From JBEGHD01 sp049334165 (GTDB lineage Bacteria > Bacteroidota > Bacteroidia > Flavobacteriales_D > Sanyastnellaceae): 64,000 nt of DNA. The position numbers and the translations under genes are program-made. Positions 52,230 to 61,725 of this stretch are shown one piece after another (the first letter of the stretch is position 1; every line of letters starts with the position of its first letter). Location: the NCBI GenBank assembly GCA_049334165.1, contig JBEGHD010000015.1; one strand, 5' to 3'. The notes below the pieces were generated by a model, which searched no databases, was not told the DNA's origin, and was given only the letters and a program-made list of their open reading frames with translations.

Positions 52230-53397
52230 TGTCCTGGATCGATGAATTCACAAAATGAATAAAATCTTCGAGAAACCTTTCATTGGAAAAGCGCATCGCA
52301 TTTCCACGCGCTTTCAGGGGACTAAAATCAAATCTCATTTTCTCGAATCGTTCTATCGCTTCCAGAACGCTCTCCGAAGACTGCTCTTCAAAGAAAATCC
52401 CTGTTTCTCCTTCTACTACTGTTTCGAGATAACCACCTTTTTTTAAAGCAATTACGGGGATTCCACATGCCTGGGCTTCCAGGGACGTGATGCCGAAATC
52501 TTCGTTGGCAGCCATGATCAGTGCTTTCGAAACTCTCATTTCGCGTTTGAGGCTCTCGTCATCGATGTATCCCATGAATTCCACATTAGGACTTGCAATC
52601 GATTTCAAAGAATGAAAATCAGGACCATCTCCGATAATTTTCAGTTTCAGATGAGGAAGTTTTTCAAATGCTCTGATGACAATGTCAATTCGCTTGTAGG
52701 GAACCATTCGGGATACAACCAGGTATTGAGAACGCTCTTCAACAGCAGTTCCGTTTGGTGTAAAAAACTCCGTGTCGATTGGCGGATAAACCACCTTTGC
52801 TTCGCGCTGGTAATTTTTCCTGATCCTATCAGAAACATACTCGGAGTTGGCTGCAAACGATGTGACCCTCGATGCCGAATCAAGGTCCCAGTTTCGTAGC
52901 TTATCCAGTTGCCAGTTGGCCAATTGGCGAATTCCTTTGTGCTGAACGTGCTCGAGATACTCTTTCCGCAAATCCCACGCATACCGCACCGGTGTGTGGC
53001 AGTAGCAAAGGTGCTTTTGATTCTTGTTGATCTTAACTCCCTTTGCAACAGCGTGCGAAGAAGAAATGATTAGATCATATTCCGACAGGTCAAGAGATTC
53101 AATCGCACTTTTGAATAGTGGAAAGAAGTAGCGGTGGTGCTTCCTGACAAAAGGAAGTTTTTGAAGATAAGTCACTTTTATCTCCTTTCCATTGACGAGC
53201 TGCTGCTGGAGGTCTGGAGTGAGATTATTAAAAAGCGCGTAAATATCCGCGTTGGGGAAGCAAGAGTGAATTTGCCGAAATACTTGTTCGGCTCCACCCT
53301 TTACCACAAACCAATCGTGAATGATGGCTACTTTCAATGAGTTAAGTGCAGGTTGCAAAGGTTTGGTCTTGTCAGATTCAGCAACGAATTTAATCAT
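52207..53397 (-). CDS. GT4 glycosyltransferase
   Basis: A 396-residue GT-B enzyme. The acceptor domain begins LKVAIIHDWFVVKGGAEQVF; a CYCHTPVRYAWDLRKEY segment is typical of mannosyl/rhamnosyl GT4 relatives. The donor domain has LVVSRMVPYKRIDIVI (near 227) and the acidic E-x7-E motif at 299-307 (EDFGITSLEA). The first 20 residues are a non-conserved lead. It overlaps the upstream GT4 gene by 4 bases and the downstream ligase-type gene by 23 bases. Confidence 0.9.
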   Translation of the reverse strand: MIKFVAESDKTKPLQPALNSLKVAIIHDWFVVKGGAEQVFRQIHSCFPNADIYALFNNLTPDLQQQLVNGKEIKVTYLQKLPFVRKHHRYFFPLFKSAIESLDLSEYDLIISSSHAVAKGVKINKNQKHLCYCHTPVRYAWDLRKEYLEHVQHKGIRQLANWQLDKLRNWDLDSASRVTSFAANSEYVSDRIRKNYQREAKVVYPPIDTEFFTPNGTAVEERSQYLVVSRMVPYKRIDIVIRAFEKLPHLKLKIIGDGPDFHSLKSIASPNVEFMGYIDDESLKREMRVSKALIMAANEDFGITSLEAQACGIPVIALKKGGYLETVVEGETGIFFEEQSSESVLEAIERFEKMRFDFSPLKARGNAMRFSNERFLEDFIHFVNSSIQDNDPTTDK

Positions 53398-54431
53398 TTC
53401 TTAAGAATCGCTCTGAGTTTGGCCGCGGTTTGATAAAAGCTGTAAAGCATTTCCCGGGATGTCTCCTTCACATTTTTAGCTGCAGTTGCTTCTCGGAGTT
53501 TTTCAGAAAATGCGGTTCTATTTTGACAATCAATTAGTTCTATCCATTCAGAAAATAGCTCCCGAAAAACGGGAATATCGTTAGCCAAAACCGGTTTGCC
53601 GAAATAAAGAGCTTCGAGAACAGGGAGGCCGAACCCTTCATACTCTGAAGGAACCACGACAAGCCTGGCGGATTTATAAAGTGCGATTAGCTCTTCATCA
53701 GAAACGTTTCGATGCCATTTAAAACATGTGGTTTCCCGGAGGTTCATTTTGGGGAAATGTCTGCTTTCAGAACCAACTAACCGCAAGTCGAACTCTGCTC
53801 CAAGCTCCGAATCCACAAATGCATCAATCAACAAATGGAGTCCTTTGCGAGGGTTGTGAGAAGCCACGCACAGAATGTATGGTTTTTCGAAATTGGTTTC
53901 TGGCTCTACCGAGTCGGGATTGACATCGAAGAAAACACCTCCGTGCAAAACCGGCAATGGTTTGCCCTCATCCAATTTGGTAAGTTCGCGTATACGACCT
54001 GCAGTGAATTCGCTGACGGTGGCAAGCTCGCAACTCTTCAGAAGTTTTGGCAGCAGCCATCGGTACCAGGCTCTGAATGAAGTAGAAAACCAGCCCTTTT
54101 CGTTTTCCAGGGTAGCCACATCGTGTACAATCAAAAAGTTGTTGTTGTAGCTGACAGGGGCCACGTTTCCGAGGTTAACCAACTTTGGCGAGCCTGCTTT
54201 TTTGAGGTAAGCCGGAAGTTCAACTTGCTCCCAGAAAACACCCGATTTGCGGCCAACGACAATCACCTCCGCTTCAGGAAGTAGGTTTTTGTAGTCTCTG
54301 TTGACCAATACTTTCAATTTAACTCCTTGCGACAAAAGCGCATTGCAAATGCCCAGCGAGTAGCGCTGAACACCGGTTTTGGGTTGACTCAAAAATTTTC
54401 CGTTGATCCAAATACAATTAAGCTCCTGCAC
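53394..54431 (-). CDS. GT4 glycosyltransferase
   Basis: A 345-residue GT-B enzyme starting at a GTG (54431). The N-terminus WINGKFLSQPKTGVQRYS (glycine loop) and GNVAPVSYNNNFLIVHDVA are typical of mannosyltransferase-like GT4. The donor domain has ILCVASHNPRKGLHLLI and the E-x7-E motif at 265-273 (EGFGLPVLE). It is the first gene of the minus-strand trio and diverges from the exporter permease gene across only 32 bases. Confidence 0.9.
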   Translation of the reverse strand: MQELNCIWINGKFLSQPKTGVQRYSLGICNALLSQGVKLKVLVNRDYKNLLPEAEVIVVGRKSGVFWEQVELPAYLKKAGSPKLVNLGNVAPVSYNNNFLIVHDVATLENEKGWFSTSFRAWYRWLLPKLLKSCELATVSEFTAGRIRELTKLDEGKPLPVLHGGVFFDVNPDSVEPETNFEKPYILCVASHNPRKGLHLLIDAFVDSELGAEFDLRLVGSESRHFPKMNLRETTCFKWHRNVSDEELIALYKSARLVVVPSEYEGFGLPVLEALYFGKPVLANDIPVFRELFSEWIELIDCQNRTAFSEKLREATAAKNVKETSREMLYSFYQTAAKLRAILKK

Positions 54432-54444
54432 CAGAATTTAATTT

Positions 54445-54452
54445 TACTTTTG
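54445..54452 (+). promoter_or_regulatory. Promoter -7 element of the exporter operon
   Basis: Exact TAnnTTTG match (TACTTTTG) 11 bases before the permease ATG, in a 32-base divergent gap. The transcript leader would be only a few bases long. Confidence 0.55.
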
Positions 54453-54463
54453 ACAGCGTTTTC

Positions 54464-55231
54464 ATGAAACTAGCTCCCCAAATACCCAGTCGGCATATTA
54501 TAGTGAACCTCATCAGGCGCAATATGAAATTGCGCTACAAGAGTTCTTTGCTGGGCTACCTGTGGTCGTTTTTAACTCCGCTGCTTTTCCTCCTGATTTT
54601 TCATTTTGTCTTTTCTCAGGCATTTCAGGGAATGCGAAGTTATTCACTTTATGTACTATCGGGGCTTATCCTCTGGCAATTTTTTGCCAATGGCAGTAAT
54701 CAGTGTATCCAAAGTTTATTGGCCAATGCGGGTGTAATAAAAACCATAAACGTCCCTGTAATAGCTTTTCCGATAGCGACCATTTTCACAGAGCTTTTCA
54801 ATATGGGGCTGGTACTGATTCCATTTTTTGGTTTGATGCTCTTTTTCGGACTTGAGCTCACCTGGCACACGCTTCTGGTGATTCCCGTTCTGCTTCTCAT
54901 GACATTCTTTTCGCTTGGCCTCGGCTTACTGTTGGGCTCTTTGAATATTTATCTCAGAGATATTTCAATTCTCTGGAATTCCATCAATCCGGCATTGTTT
55001 TACCTCACTCCGGTGGCCTATACGCTGGATTTTGTGCCTGAAAACTACCACCCAGTGTTGAAACTCAATCCGCTCTACCACTATTTTCAGATGATGCGAG
55101 ATGCCCTTTACTACAATCAGGTGCCGTCACTGGAAACTGCTCTAATTGCTTTTTTCACAGCTGCCATCACCTTTTTTTTAGGGTTGATAATTTTCAAGAA
55201 ACTGGAACCCGGAGTAATTTCAAACGTGTGA
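54464..55231 (+). CDS. ABC-2 type polysaccharide export permease (Wzm-like)
   Basis: A 255-residue permease with six membrane helices. The N-terminal amphipathic segment (HIIVNLIRRNMKLRYKSSLLGYLWSFLTP) is the hallmark of the Wzm/KpsM/TagG family; the later LYVLSGLILWQFFANGSNQC and LFYLTPVAYTLDFVPENYHPVLKLNPLYH match as well. It should form the membrane pore that moves a lipid-linked glycan to the periplasmic face. It overlaps the ATPase gene by 4 bases (GTGA). Confidence 0.93.
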   Translation: MKLAPQIPSRHIIVNLIRRNMKLRYKSSLLGYLWSFLTPLLFLLIFHFVFSQAFQGMRSYSLYVLSGLILWQFFANGSNQCIQSLLANAGVIKTINVPVIAFPIATIFTELFNMGLVLIPFFGLMLFFGLELTWHTLLVIPVLLLMTFFSLGLGLLLGSLNIYLRDISILWNSINPALFYLTPVAYTLDFVPENYHPVLKLNPLYHYFQMMRDALYYNQVPSLETALIAFFTAAITFFLGLIIFKKLEPGVISNV

Positions 55232-55971
55232 GAGATCTTGAGCCACATATCGTTTTTGAGGATGTGAACCTCAGCTATTTCACATTTAATCAGGGTGTGA
55301 ACTCCTTTAAGGATTTGTTCACCACCTTCAAAATCAAGCGGCTGTTTGAAACCAAAAGAATTCTGACTGATCTGAACTTTTCGATACCAAAAGGGCAAAC
55401 AGTTGGCATCCTCGGTGGAAATGGAGCCGGCAAAAGCACGATGCTTAAAGCAGTGGCCGGAATGCTCATGCCCTCTTCAGGGAAAATCACCGTGAAAGGT
55501 AAGGTGGCTCCAATTTTGGCAATCGGTGCTGGTGTGGAAATGGAACTTACCGGATACGAAAACCTCAATCTGATGGGAAGCCTGATCGGCTTTTCAAAAC
55601 AGGAGCTAAAAGAAATTAGCGGCAAAGTAGCTGAGTTTTCGGAGCTTTCTGATGAAGCGCTGCGTATGCCGCTCAAAACTTATTCGACTGGAATGCTCAG
55701 CAGGTTGAGCTTTAGCATTGCAGTTGCAAACTACCCCGAAATCCTGATAGTCGATGAAGTGCTGGCTGTTGGCGATGAGGGTTTTCAGAGAAAATGCATC
55801 AACCGGATCAATGAAATCAAAAAATCTGGCAGCACCATTCTGTTTGTTACTCACAATGTTGGTGATGTAAAAAGCATTTGCGATAGAGTGATTTGCCTCG
55901 ATAAAGGCAAAGCCGTTTTTGACGGTGACGTAGACGAAGGAATAGCTTATTATCAATCACTTTTTAGATGA
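55228..55971 (+). CDS. ABC transporter ATPase (Wzt-like, short form)
   Basis: A 247-residue nucleotide-binding subunit starting at GTG. Walker A GGNGAGKST at 63-71, signature YSTGMLSRLSFS near 152, Walker B ILIVDEVLAVGDEGF near 172 and the H-loop VTHN with H209 are all intact. The N-terminal extension (LSYFTFNQGVNSFKDLFTTF) is typical of the Wzt/TagH group. It stops right after the ATPase core, so the C-terminal carbohydrate-binding domain of O9a-type Wzt is missing; this resembles KpsT/TagH-type or raffinose-terminated exporters without substrate proofreading. It overlaps the GT2 gene by 4 bases (ATGA). Confidence 0.93.
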   Translation: MRDLEPHIVFEDVNLSYFTFNQGVNSFKDLFTTFKIKRLFETKRILTDLNFSIPKGQTVGILGGNGAGKSTMLKAVAGMLMPSSGKITVKGKVAPILAIGAGVEMELTGYENLNLMGSLIGFSKQELKEISGKVAEFSELSDEALRMPLKTYSTGMLSRLSFSIAVANYPEILIVDEVLAVGDEGFQRKCINRINEIKKSGSTILFVTHNVGDVKSICDRVICLDKGKAVFDGDVDEGIAYYQSLFR

Positions 55972-58850
55972 AGAAATCTCCTCAGCTTTCAGTAATTATC
56001 CCTGTTTATAACCTGGGCGAATACATTGATGAATGCCTGGCTTCTTTTGATACCCAAAGCCCCAATATCGAGGTGCTAATCCTTGACGATGGCTCTGATG
56101 ACGAAGCCACGATTAGTAAACTGAAAGAATTGGAAGAGCGCGGATTCAGCGTCACCTGGCAGAAGAATTCAGGAGTGGCAGCTGCGCGAAATAAGCTTGT
56201 TGAAGAGGCTACTGCCCCCTATATTCTTTCAGTTGATCCCGACAACACTATTAGCGATGAGTACATCCAAAAAGGGATTAGCATTTTAAATGACCACGAA
56301 GATGTAGGTGTAGTTTACAGCGATACAATTCATTTTACCGAAAGTAAGGAGCAAGAAGTAAAGCTCCAGGATATGAAGCCCGACCGCATCTTGTGCCTCA
56401 ATTACATAGATAACTGTGCTGTTTTTCGTAAGGAGATATGGGAAAAAGCAGGCGGCTATGACGGGCAAATGCCAAAAACGGGTTATGAAGATTGGGACCT
56501 CTGGATGTCGGCACTGGAGCAGAACTGGAAGTTTCACCACATCTCCGAGCCTCTTTTTCGATACCGAATTAGAAAAGATTCAATGGTGCAATCTACCAAA
56601 GAGGTAGAACATCACGTCTCCAACTACGACTACCTCAGGAAAAAGCACAAATCGCTTTTTGCAAATCACGAAGAGGAAATTTTCCACCAGCTCGGGGTGC
56701 TTTTGGCAGAGCAAAACAAAGCACAGGAAGAGCACAACGCCAACTTCGAAAGAATACGTGAGGAACTGGAGAAAGCTGTTGACGACAAAGAAGTTCACAT
56801 CCAAAACATGGGTGTCGAAATGAATAGTCTGGCCGAAGAGAAGAAGAACTTGTTGAAGCAGCTCCATCATTCCATGCAAAGTGTTCTCAAGCTACAACAG
56901 CGTGTGAATCAGCTTGAGAGCACTGTGGTTTTTAAATTCGCTCGCGAGTTGAAGATCATGTTGAATCGTCTCAGGTCTAACAAGAATATGGGAAAGCGAA
57001 AGAATTTCTTTCGAAAAATCGCTGTCGCATTCTCAAAAAAATCTTTCCAGGTCATGAGAAGGTTTCTGGCAAAAATCTTCAAACACATTTACCTGGCTCT
57101 GGAAGAGGCCAGGGTGGTAATTGTAGAGGCTGGTAAGTCTAGTCTGACTTACAGCGAGGACCCATACATGAATTGGCTTCTTCGACAAAAGCCATCGGAA
57201 GATGACATTTTGAAGCAAAGAGTGAAAAGCGGTGAACTGGAAAACTCTCCGTTCTTTTCTGTGGTCATCCCGGTCTACAATCCACCCATCAAGTTCTTTA
57301 AGGAGGCCATCGACTCTGTAATGCAGCAGTCCTACGAAAACTGGGAGTTGATTTTGTCTGACGATTGCTCTACCGACCCAAAGGTTAAGCAAACGATCGA
57401 AAAGTACCGAAAAAAGGATCCGCGGATTCGAGCGGTTTACCGAGAAACCAACGGACATATTTCCGCTGCGTCCAACTCCGGACTTGAGCTTGTGGAAGGC
57501 GACTTTACTGTGCTCATGGATCAGGACGATTTGCTTTCGCTGGATGCACTTTATCACGTGGCCATGACTATCGTAGAAGACCCTGAAACAGACCTTGTTT
57601 ACACCGATGAAGACAAGGTTGATGAGAGTGGACATCATGATGCAGCACACTTTAAACCCGACTGGTCTCCAGAAAACCTACTATCGAGAAACTACCTCGG
57701 CCACCTGACAGTTTTTAGAACTTCAATTATGCGGGCCATTGGTGGCTGGCGACTTGGTTTTGAAGGTAGTCAGGACTATGACCTCGTGCTTCGCTTCACT
57801 GAAAAGACCGACAAAATCAAGCACGTCCCAAAGGTTCTTTACCACTGGAGGATACACGGTGAGTCGGCTGCTTCGGGAGAAGACGCCAAGCCCTACGCCT
57901 ACATGGCTGCACAAAAAGCGCTCACGGAAGCCCTTGAGAGAAGAGGAACTCCTGGTAAAATTGATTTTCTCGATGGATTCCGAGGTTACTCCGTGCGACT
58001 GGATCTCCTGAATCCAGACAAAAAAGTGTCAATCATAATTCCTACCAAAGACAAGGCAGACGTGCTTTCAGTTTGTTTGGAGTCCGTTTTTGAAAAATCT
58101 ACCTATCCAAACTTTGAAGTAGTGCTGGTAGATAACAACAGCGAAGAAAAGGCCACTTTTGAATTAATCGAAAAATGGGAAAAAGAGGAGCCGAATCGAT
58201 TTAAATGTGTGCGCTCAGAGCAGCCCTTTAATTTCTCTCACCTCATGAATTTCGGTAGAAGCCATGCCTCGGGAGACTTTCTGATATTGCTGAATAACGA
58301 CACCAAGGTGATTTCTGCCGATTGGATTGAAGGCATGGTGGAACAGTCGCAGCGAGATGAGTTAGGGGTTGTAGGTGCCAAATTGCTCTATCCTAATGAA
58401 ACAGTGCAACACGCAGGTGTTGTGATTGGACTGGGCGGAGCAGCAGGCCACGTGCTGGTTGGAGAGCACCGGGAAGGACCGGGGTATTTCAACTACGTCA
58501 ATCTATTAAACAACTACTCAGCGCTCACGGCAGCTTGCTTCATGGTTCGAACAGAGATCTATGATGAAATGGGAGGCTTCGATGAGAGTTTTGAGGTAGA
58601 GTACAACGATGTGGACTTTTGCCTTCGTTGTCTGGATGCAGGCTACCGAAATGTCTATGTCCCACATGTGGAGCTTTACCACTTCGAATCAATTTCTCGC
58701 GGCCATCCGCACCTTACCAAAGAGTCCATGGAAAGGCACAAGCGTGAAATTAAGCAGTTGAGGCAGCGATGGAGTAAGTACATCGAAAACGATCCTCACT
58801 ACAATCCAAACTTAAGCCTCGGAGCTCATGACTTCAGGCTTAAAAGTTAA
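55968..58850 (+). CDS. Three-domain GT2 glycosyltransferase (960 aa)
   Basis: A very large cytosolic glycosyltransferase with three GT-A domains. Domain 1 (about 6-205) starts QLSVIIPVYNLGEYIDECL, with DPD at 90-92 and GYEDWDLW near 172. Next comes a coiled-coil/basic linker (about 235-400). Domain 2 (about 428-640) starts FFSVVIPVYNPPIKFFKEA and has MDQDD at 517-521. Domain 3 (about 686-900) starts KVSIIIPTKDKADVLSVCL, with LLNNDTKV near 774 and VEYNDVDFCLRC near 870. Domains 2 and 3 alone match the common two-domain O-antigen enzymes; domain 1 plus coiled coil is an added unit. All three keep acidic motifs, so three linkages, or a polymerising cycle, are possible. Translationally coupled to the exporter. 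Confidence 0.9.
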   Translation: MKKSPQLSVIIPVYNLGEYIDECLASFDTQSPNIEVLILDDGSDDEATISKLKELEERGFSVTWQKNSGVAAARNKLVEEATAPYILSVDPDNTISDEYIQKGISILNDHEDVGVVYSDTIHFTESKEQEVKLQDMKPDRILCLNYIDNCAVFRKEIWEKAGGYDGQMPKTGYEDWDLWMSALEQNWKFHHISEPLFRYRIRKDSMVQSTKEVEHHVSNYDYLRKKHKSLFANHEEEIFHQLGVLLAEQNKAQEEHNANFERIREELEKAVDDKEVHIQNMGVEMNSLAEEKKNLLKQLHHSMQSVLKLQQRVNQLESTVVFKFARELKIMLNRLRSNKNMGKRKNFFRKIAVAFSKKSFQVMRRFLAKIFKHIYLALEEARVVIVEAGKSSLTYSEDPYMNWLLRQKPSEDDILKQRVKSGELENSPFFSVVIPVYNPPIKFFKEAIDSVMQQSYENWELILSDDCSTDPKVKQTIEKYRKKDPRIRAVYRETNGHISAASNSGLELVEGDFTVLMDQDDLLSLDALYHVAMTIVEDPETDLVYTDEDKVDESGHHDAAHFKPDWSPENLLSRNYLGHLTVFRTSIMRAIGGWRLGFEGSQDYDLVLRFTEKTDKIKHVPKVLYHWRIHGESAASGEDAKPYAYMAAQKALTEALERRGTPGKIDFLDGFRGYSVRLDLLNPDKKVSIIIPTKDKADVLSVCLESVFEKSTYPNFEVVLVDNNSEEKATFELIEKWEKEEPNRFKCVRSEQPFNFSHLMNFGRSHASGDFLILLNNDTKVISADWIEGMVEQSQRDELGVVGAKLLYPNETVQHAGVVIGLGGAAGHVLVGEHREGPGYFNYVNLLNNYSALTAACFMVRTEIYDEMGGFDESFEVEYNDVDFCLRCLDAGYRNVYVPHVELYHFESISRGHPHLTKESMERHKREIKQLRQRWSKYIENDPHYNPNLSLGAHDFRLKS

Positions 58851-60327
58851 GTACCTGGTGGAAGAAGTTTTTGGGCGAACTGAAAACAGCTGACGTTCCG
58901 TAGATTTCTATTCCAAGATGGAAAATGGCAAAGGCTGCTGCGATGACGAAGACCGTCCGACTCCCTTTCGCAATCAGTCTTTCCCCGTCTACAAAAGCGA
59001 ACAGAACAGGGAATAGCATCCCCAGCATGAGCCTTCCAGAAACGAAAAGTGGAAATGCCTGGCTGGGATATACACAGTCTCCAAAGTCGTAGCGAACACT
59101 GAGAAATGCAAAGAGCGTGAAGTAACCAACTATGGTGAAAATAGCTGACCAACGCATTTGCTGAAGGGGTGATCGCTCTCTGATTTTCAAGAGAAAATTG
59201 ATGAATAGGGCTAGTAAGAGCACTGCGCTTAGGTACTTAAAATATCGGGAAACCCACTCAGGGTAAATCATTCCCCCTTCCCAAAAGCTTTCTCCTGTCC
59301 ACCAACTACCCCAGTTTTGAGTAAAAAAATTTCTAAAACCGTTGAAGGAAAAAATCGGATGTGGGAACCACTCTCCCAGAGGTTTTTCGGTCCAGTCTAG
59401 CAGCTCCACTTTTTTCTTGGTAGCAAAGAGTCCAATTCCCTCGTTCAATCTATTGATAAGAACGGGCACCATGAGCAAGATTCCGCCCGCGGAGGAAACG
59501 GCTAGCTTCAATAAAAATCCAGTCGACCTTTTATGGAACCACACAAGTAGCAGAAAGAAAAAGGCACCTGCCACCGCTACAAGGCCCGAAGCTTTAATCA
59601 AAATAGTTAAAGCACTCACCAGAGCGAGCACAGCCGCATTTTTCCAGGAAGCTGCGCGGAAAAACCGGAAGGCAGAGTAAAAGACCAGAACACCACTCAA
59701 TGCACTTAGAATGTCCACATTGATGAAGTAAAAAATAGATTGAGGAGTAGCCAGCAGAATTAAGCCTGCGGAGAACGCCAGAAACTCATCCCGGAATATT
59801 TTGCGACCTGCGGAGATCACAAACCAGGTGAGAAAAAAGGCCAACACTGCATTTAGAAACCTGAGGAAATAAACTTTTGAGTAAGGAGACCAACTATCGG
59901 GAAGTTGGTAGAAAATAGTGCCGTAGGTTTTGAAATACAAAGGCGATGAATGCACTTGCTGGTGCTCCACCTTGCTGAAGAAATCTATGTAAACCGCACG
60001 CGGAGTGTTGTACTGAACAGAGAGGAGAGGGACGAAATCGGGATTTTGTTTTTTCCCTAAAAGGTACTCTGAAGACTGCACCTCATGGGCGATCATTAGC
60101 GTCAAACTGTCGTAAGTGAATTTTTCGATGCGGTCGCCCCACGGCATTTTTCCCTGCTTCACCAGGGTGTCAAAATTGGGAAGTTCGTCTGTGGTGTTGA
60201 AGAGCGGAAATGCTGCAGCAAAAATCAGAACTTTAAAGGCAAATAGAAGTGAAATGGTCCATCTTCCGATAGAATATCTTTTCTTTGAAACTTTATCGCT
60301 CAAGGCACTTTTCATGAGATTAACCAT
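58840..60327 (-). CDS. Large GT-C-like membrane protein (DUF2142-like)
   Basis: An integral membrane protein of about 495 residues with ten or more helices. After the first helix is a luminal acidic loop (FPLFNTTDELPNFDTLVKQG), as in GT-C enzymes and the DUF2142 family. Helix patterns and the central LLLATPQSIFYFINVDILSAL segment favour a DUF2142-like protein. I chose the start at 60327 (MVNLMKS), since the longer frame to 60414 overlaps the divergent gene at 60366; MKSAL at 60315 is also possible. It may transfer a sugar from a polyprenyl donor on the periplasmic side. Its end overlaps the GT2 gene by 11 bases. Confidence 0.75.
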   Translation of the reverse strand: MVNLMKSALSDKVSKKRYSIGRWTISLLFAFKVLIFAAAFPLFNTTDELPNFDTLVKQGKMPWGDRIEKFTYDSLTLMIAHEVQSSEYLLGKKQNPDFVPLLSVQYNTPRAVYIDFFSKVEHQQVHSSPLYFKTYGTIFYQLPDSWSPYSKVYFLRFLNAVLAFFLTWFVISAGRKIFRDEFLAFSAGLILLATPQSIFYFINVDILSALSGVLVFYSAFRFFRAASWKNAAVLALVSALTILIKASGLVAVAGAFFFLLLVWFHKRSTGFLLKLAVSSAGGILLMVPVLINRLNEGIGLFATKKKVELLDWTEKPLGEWFPHPIFSFNGFRNFFTQNWGSWWTGESFWEGGMIYPEWVSRYFKYLSAVLLLALFINFLLKIRERSPLQQMRWSAIFTIVGYFTLFAFLSVRYDFGDCVYPSQAFPLFVSGRLMLGMLFPVLFAFVDGERLIAKGSRTVFVIAAAFAIFHLGIEIYGTSAVFSSPKNFFHQVLNF

Positions 60328-60365
60328 TTCCTGCAATGGGAGACAAAATTGAATAAATTTCCCGA

Positions 60366-61724
60366 ATGAGGGTTTCTGGAAAACATTTTCTGCTCGTTGG
60401 TCTTTGTGCTGCACTACTCAGAATAGTGCTCTGGGTCGCGGTGCCTCCTACAATCATGTACGATGACCATTTTCAACCTGCAAAACTCATGGTCTTGCTG
60501 CAGGACTTGCCTCAGCCACATCATTGCTTTGAGTGTTTTCAACCTCCGGTGTTTTATCTCATTTCGGCAGCTTTCCTCAAGGTCGGGTATCTTTTCACTG
60601 CCAACCAGGAAGTGCTGGATAAGATCATGCAGCTAGTGACACTTCTCTTTGGTTTAGGTATGATTCCCCTGGTGCGGAAATTTTTGAGTCAACTCAATTT
60701 CTCAAAACTTACGCAACTCCTGGCTTTTGCGACTTTTTGTTTTTTGCCGAGGCATATATTTATGTCGGTAACGCACAGCAATGACTCCGCAGTTTACTTC
60801 TTTGTGACAGCTGCAATAGTTTCAGCTCTGGCGTATTACAATTCGGGTTTTAAAATAAAGTATGCCGTATTCACTGCGCTGCTTGCTTCACTGGCGGTAT
60901 TGACAAAGTCTACAGCCGTCATACTTTTTCCGGCTATTTTCCTTTTGATCCTTTTCAAAACGGGAATCCAAAACTGGAGAAAAACCATTGTTAGAATCGC
61001 CATGATTCTTGTGCTGCCACTCGGTGCCTTTGCAGGTCACATCGCCTGGAAGAGTCAGTTTTTGGAAAACCCCATGGCCATGAACCTGGAGATTTTGGGA
61101 GTGGATATTCCTCAACGACCCGGACATCGCTCACTCGTTAGTTTTACGCCATGGGAAAATTGGGAAAATCCACTTATTCACCAGAAAAGTACAGAGTCGC
61201 TACCCACAACTTTATTTGCTCAATTTTGGTACGAATCCGAACCAAAAATCTCATCGGTGTGGTTGAACGACATGAGTTTTAACCATGAATATCAGATGTA
61301 CATTAATTATCGCAATCTGCAGATTACTCCGGATTGGAGTCGGGTTCCAGCTCAAATAAATGTTTACGGAAGGCTGAGCCTCGTGGTGGGCTTCGCGATC
61401 GCCTCCATCTTTGTAGTCGGATTTGTTTCATTCATAATTGACGTCTGGAAAAGAAGGAAGGCCCACCTTGGTTGGGTGTTTTTTGCGATGCTCTTCACTA
61501 ACTTACTCGGAATTGGCATGCTCACGGGCCAATACCCGATGTACTCTTTCATGAAGGCCGCATTCCTGTTGCCTTCTGCCGCTGCGTTGATTTATTTTCT
61601 ATGCAAAGGCTTTGAAGCTTTTCCAAAGAAGCTGAAGAGTTTGAGTGTTGGTTTTGTGGGTATGCTGCTCATTTACAGTACTGTTTATAGCTTGCACCTC
61701 GCCATAAGTCACCTGGTTTCCTGA
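60366..61724 (+). CDS. GT-C-like membrane glycosyltransferase (452 aa)
   Basis: A polytopic protein with about ten helices. The first external loop carries an acidic pair and histidines (MYDDHFQPAKLMV ... QPPVFYLISAAFL), the layout of GT39/GT83-type transferases that use polyprenyl-phosphate sugars. Another conserved-looking loop is CFLPRHIFMSVTHSNDSAVYFF. The soluble part near 230-330 would be periplasmic. It is followed after one base by another GT-C-like gene, so the two are co-translated. Acceptor unknown. Confidence 0.78.
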   Translation: MRVSGKHFLLVGLCAALLRIVLWVAVPPTIMYDDHFQPAKLMVLLQDLPQPHHCFECFQPPVFYLISAAFLKVGYLFTANQEVLDKIMQLVTLLFGLGMIPLVRKFLSQLNFSKLTQLLAFATFCFLPRHIFMSVTHSNDSAVYFFVTAAIVSALAYYNSGFKIKYAVFTALLASLAVLTKSTAVILFPAIFLLILFKTGIQNWRKTIVRIAMILVLPLGAFAGHIAWKSQFLENPMAMNLEILGVDIPQRPGHRSLVSFTPWENWENPLIHQKSTESLPTTLFAQFWYESEPKISSVWLNDMSFNHEYQMYINYRNLQITPDWSRVPAQINVYGRLSLVVGFAIASIFVVGFVSFIIDVWKRRKAHLGWVFFAMLFTNLLGIGMLTGQYPMYSFMKAAFLLPSAAALIYFLCKGFEAFPKKLKSLSVGFVGMLLIYSTVYSLHLAISHLVS

Positions 61725-61725
61725 C

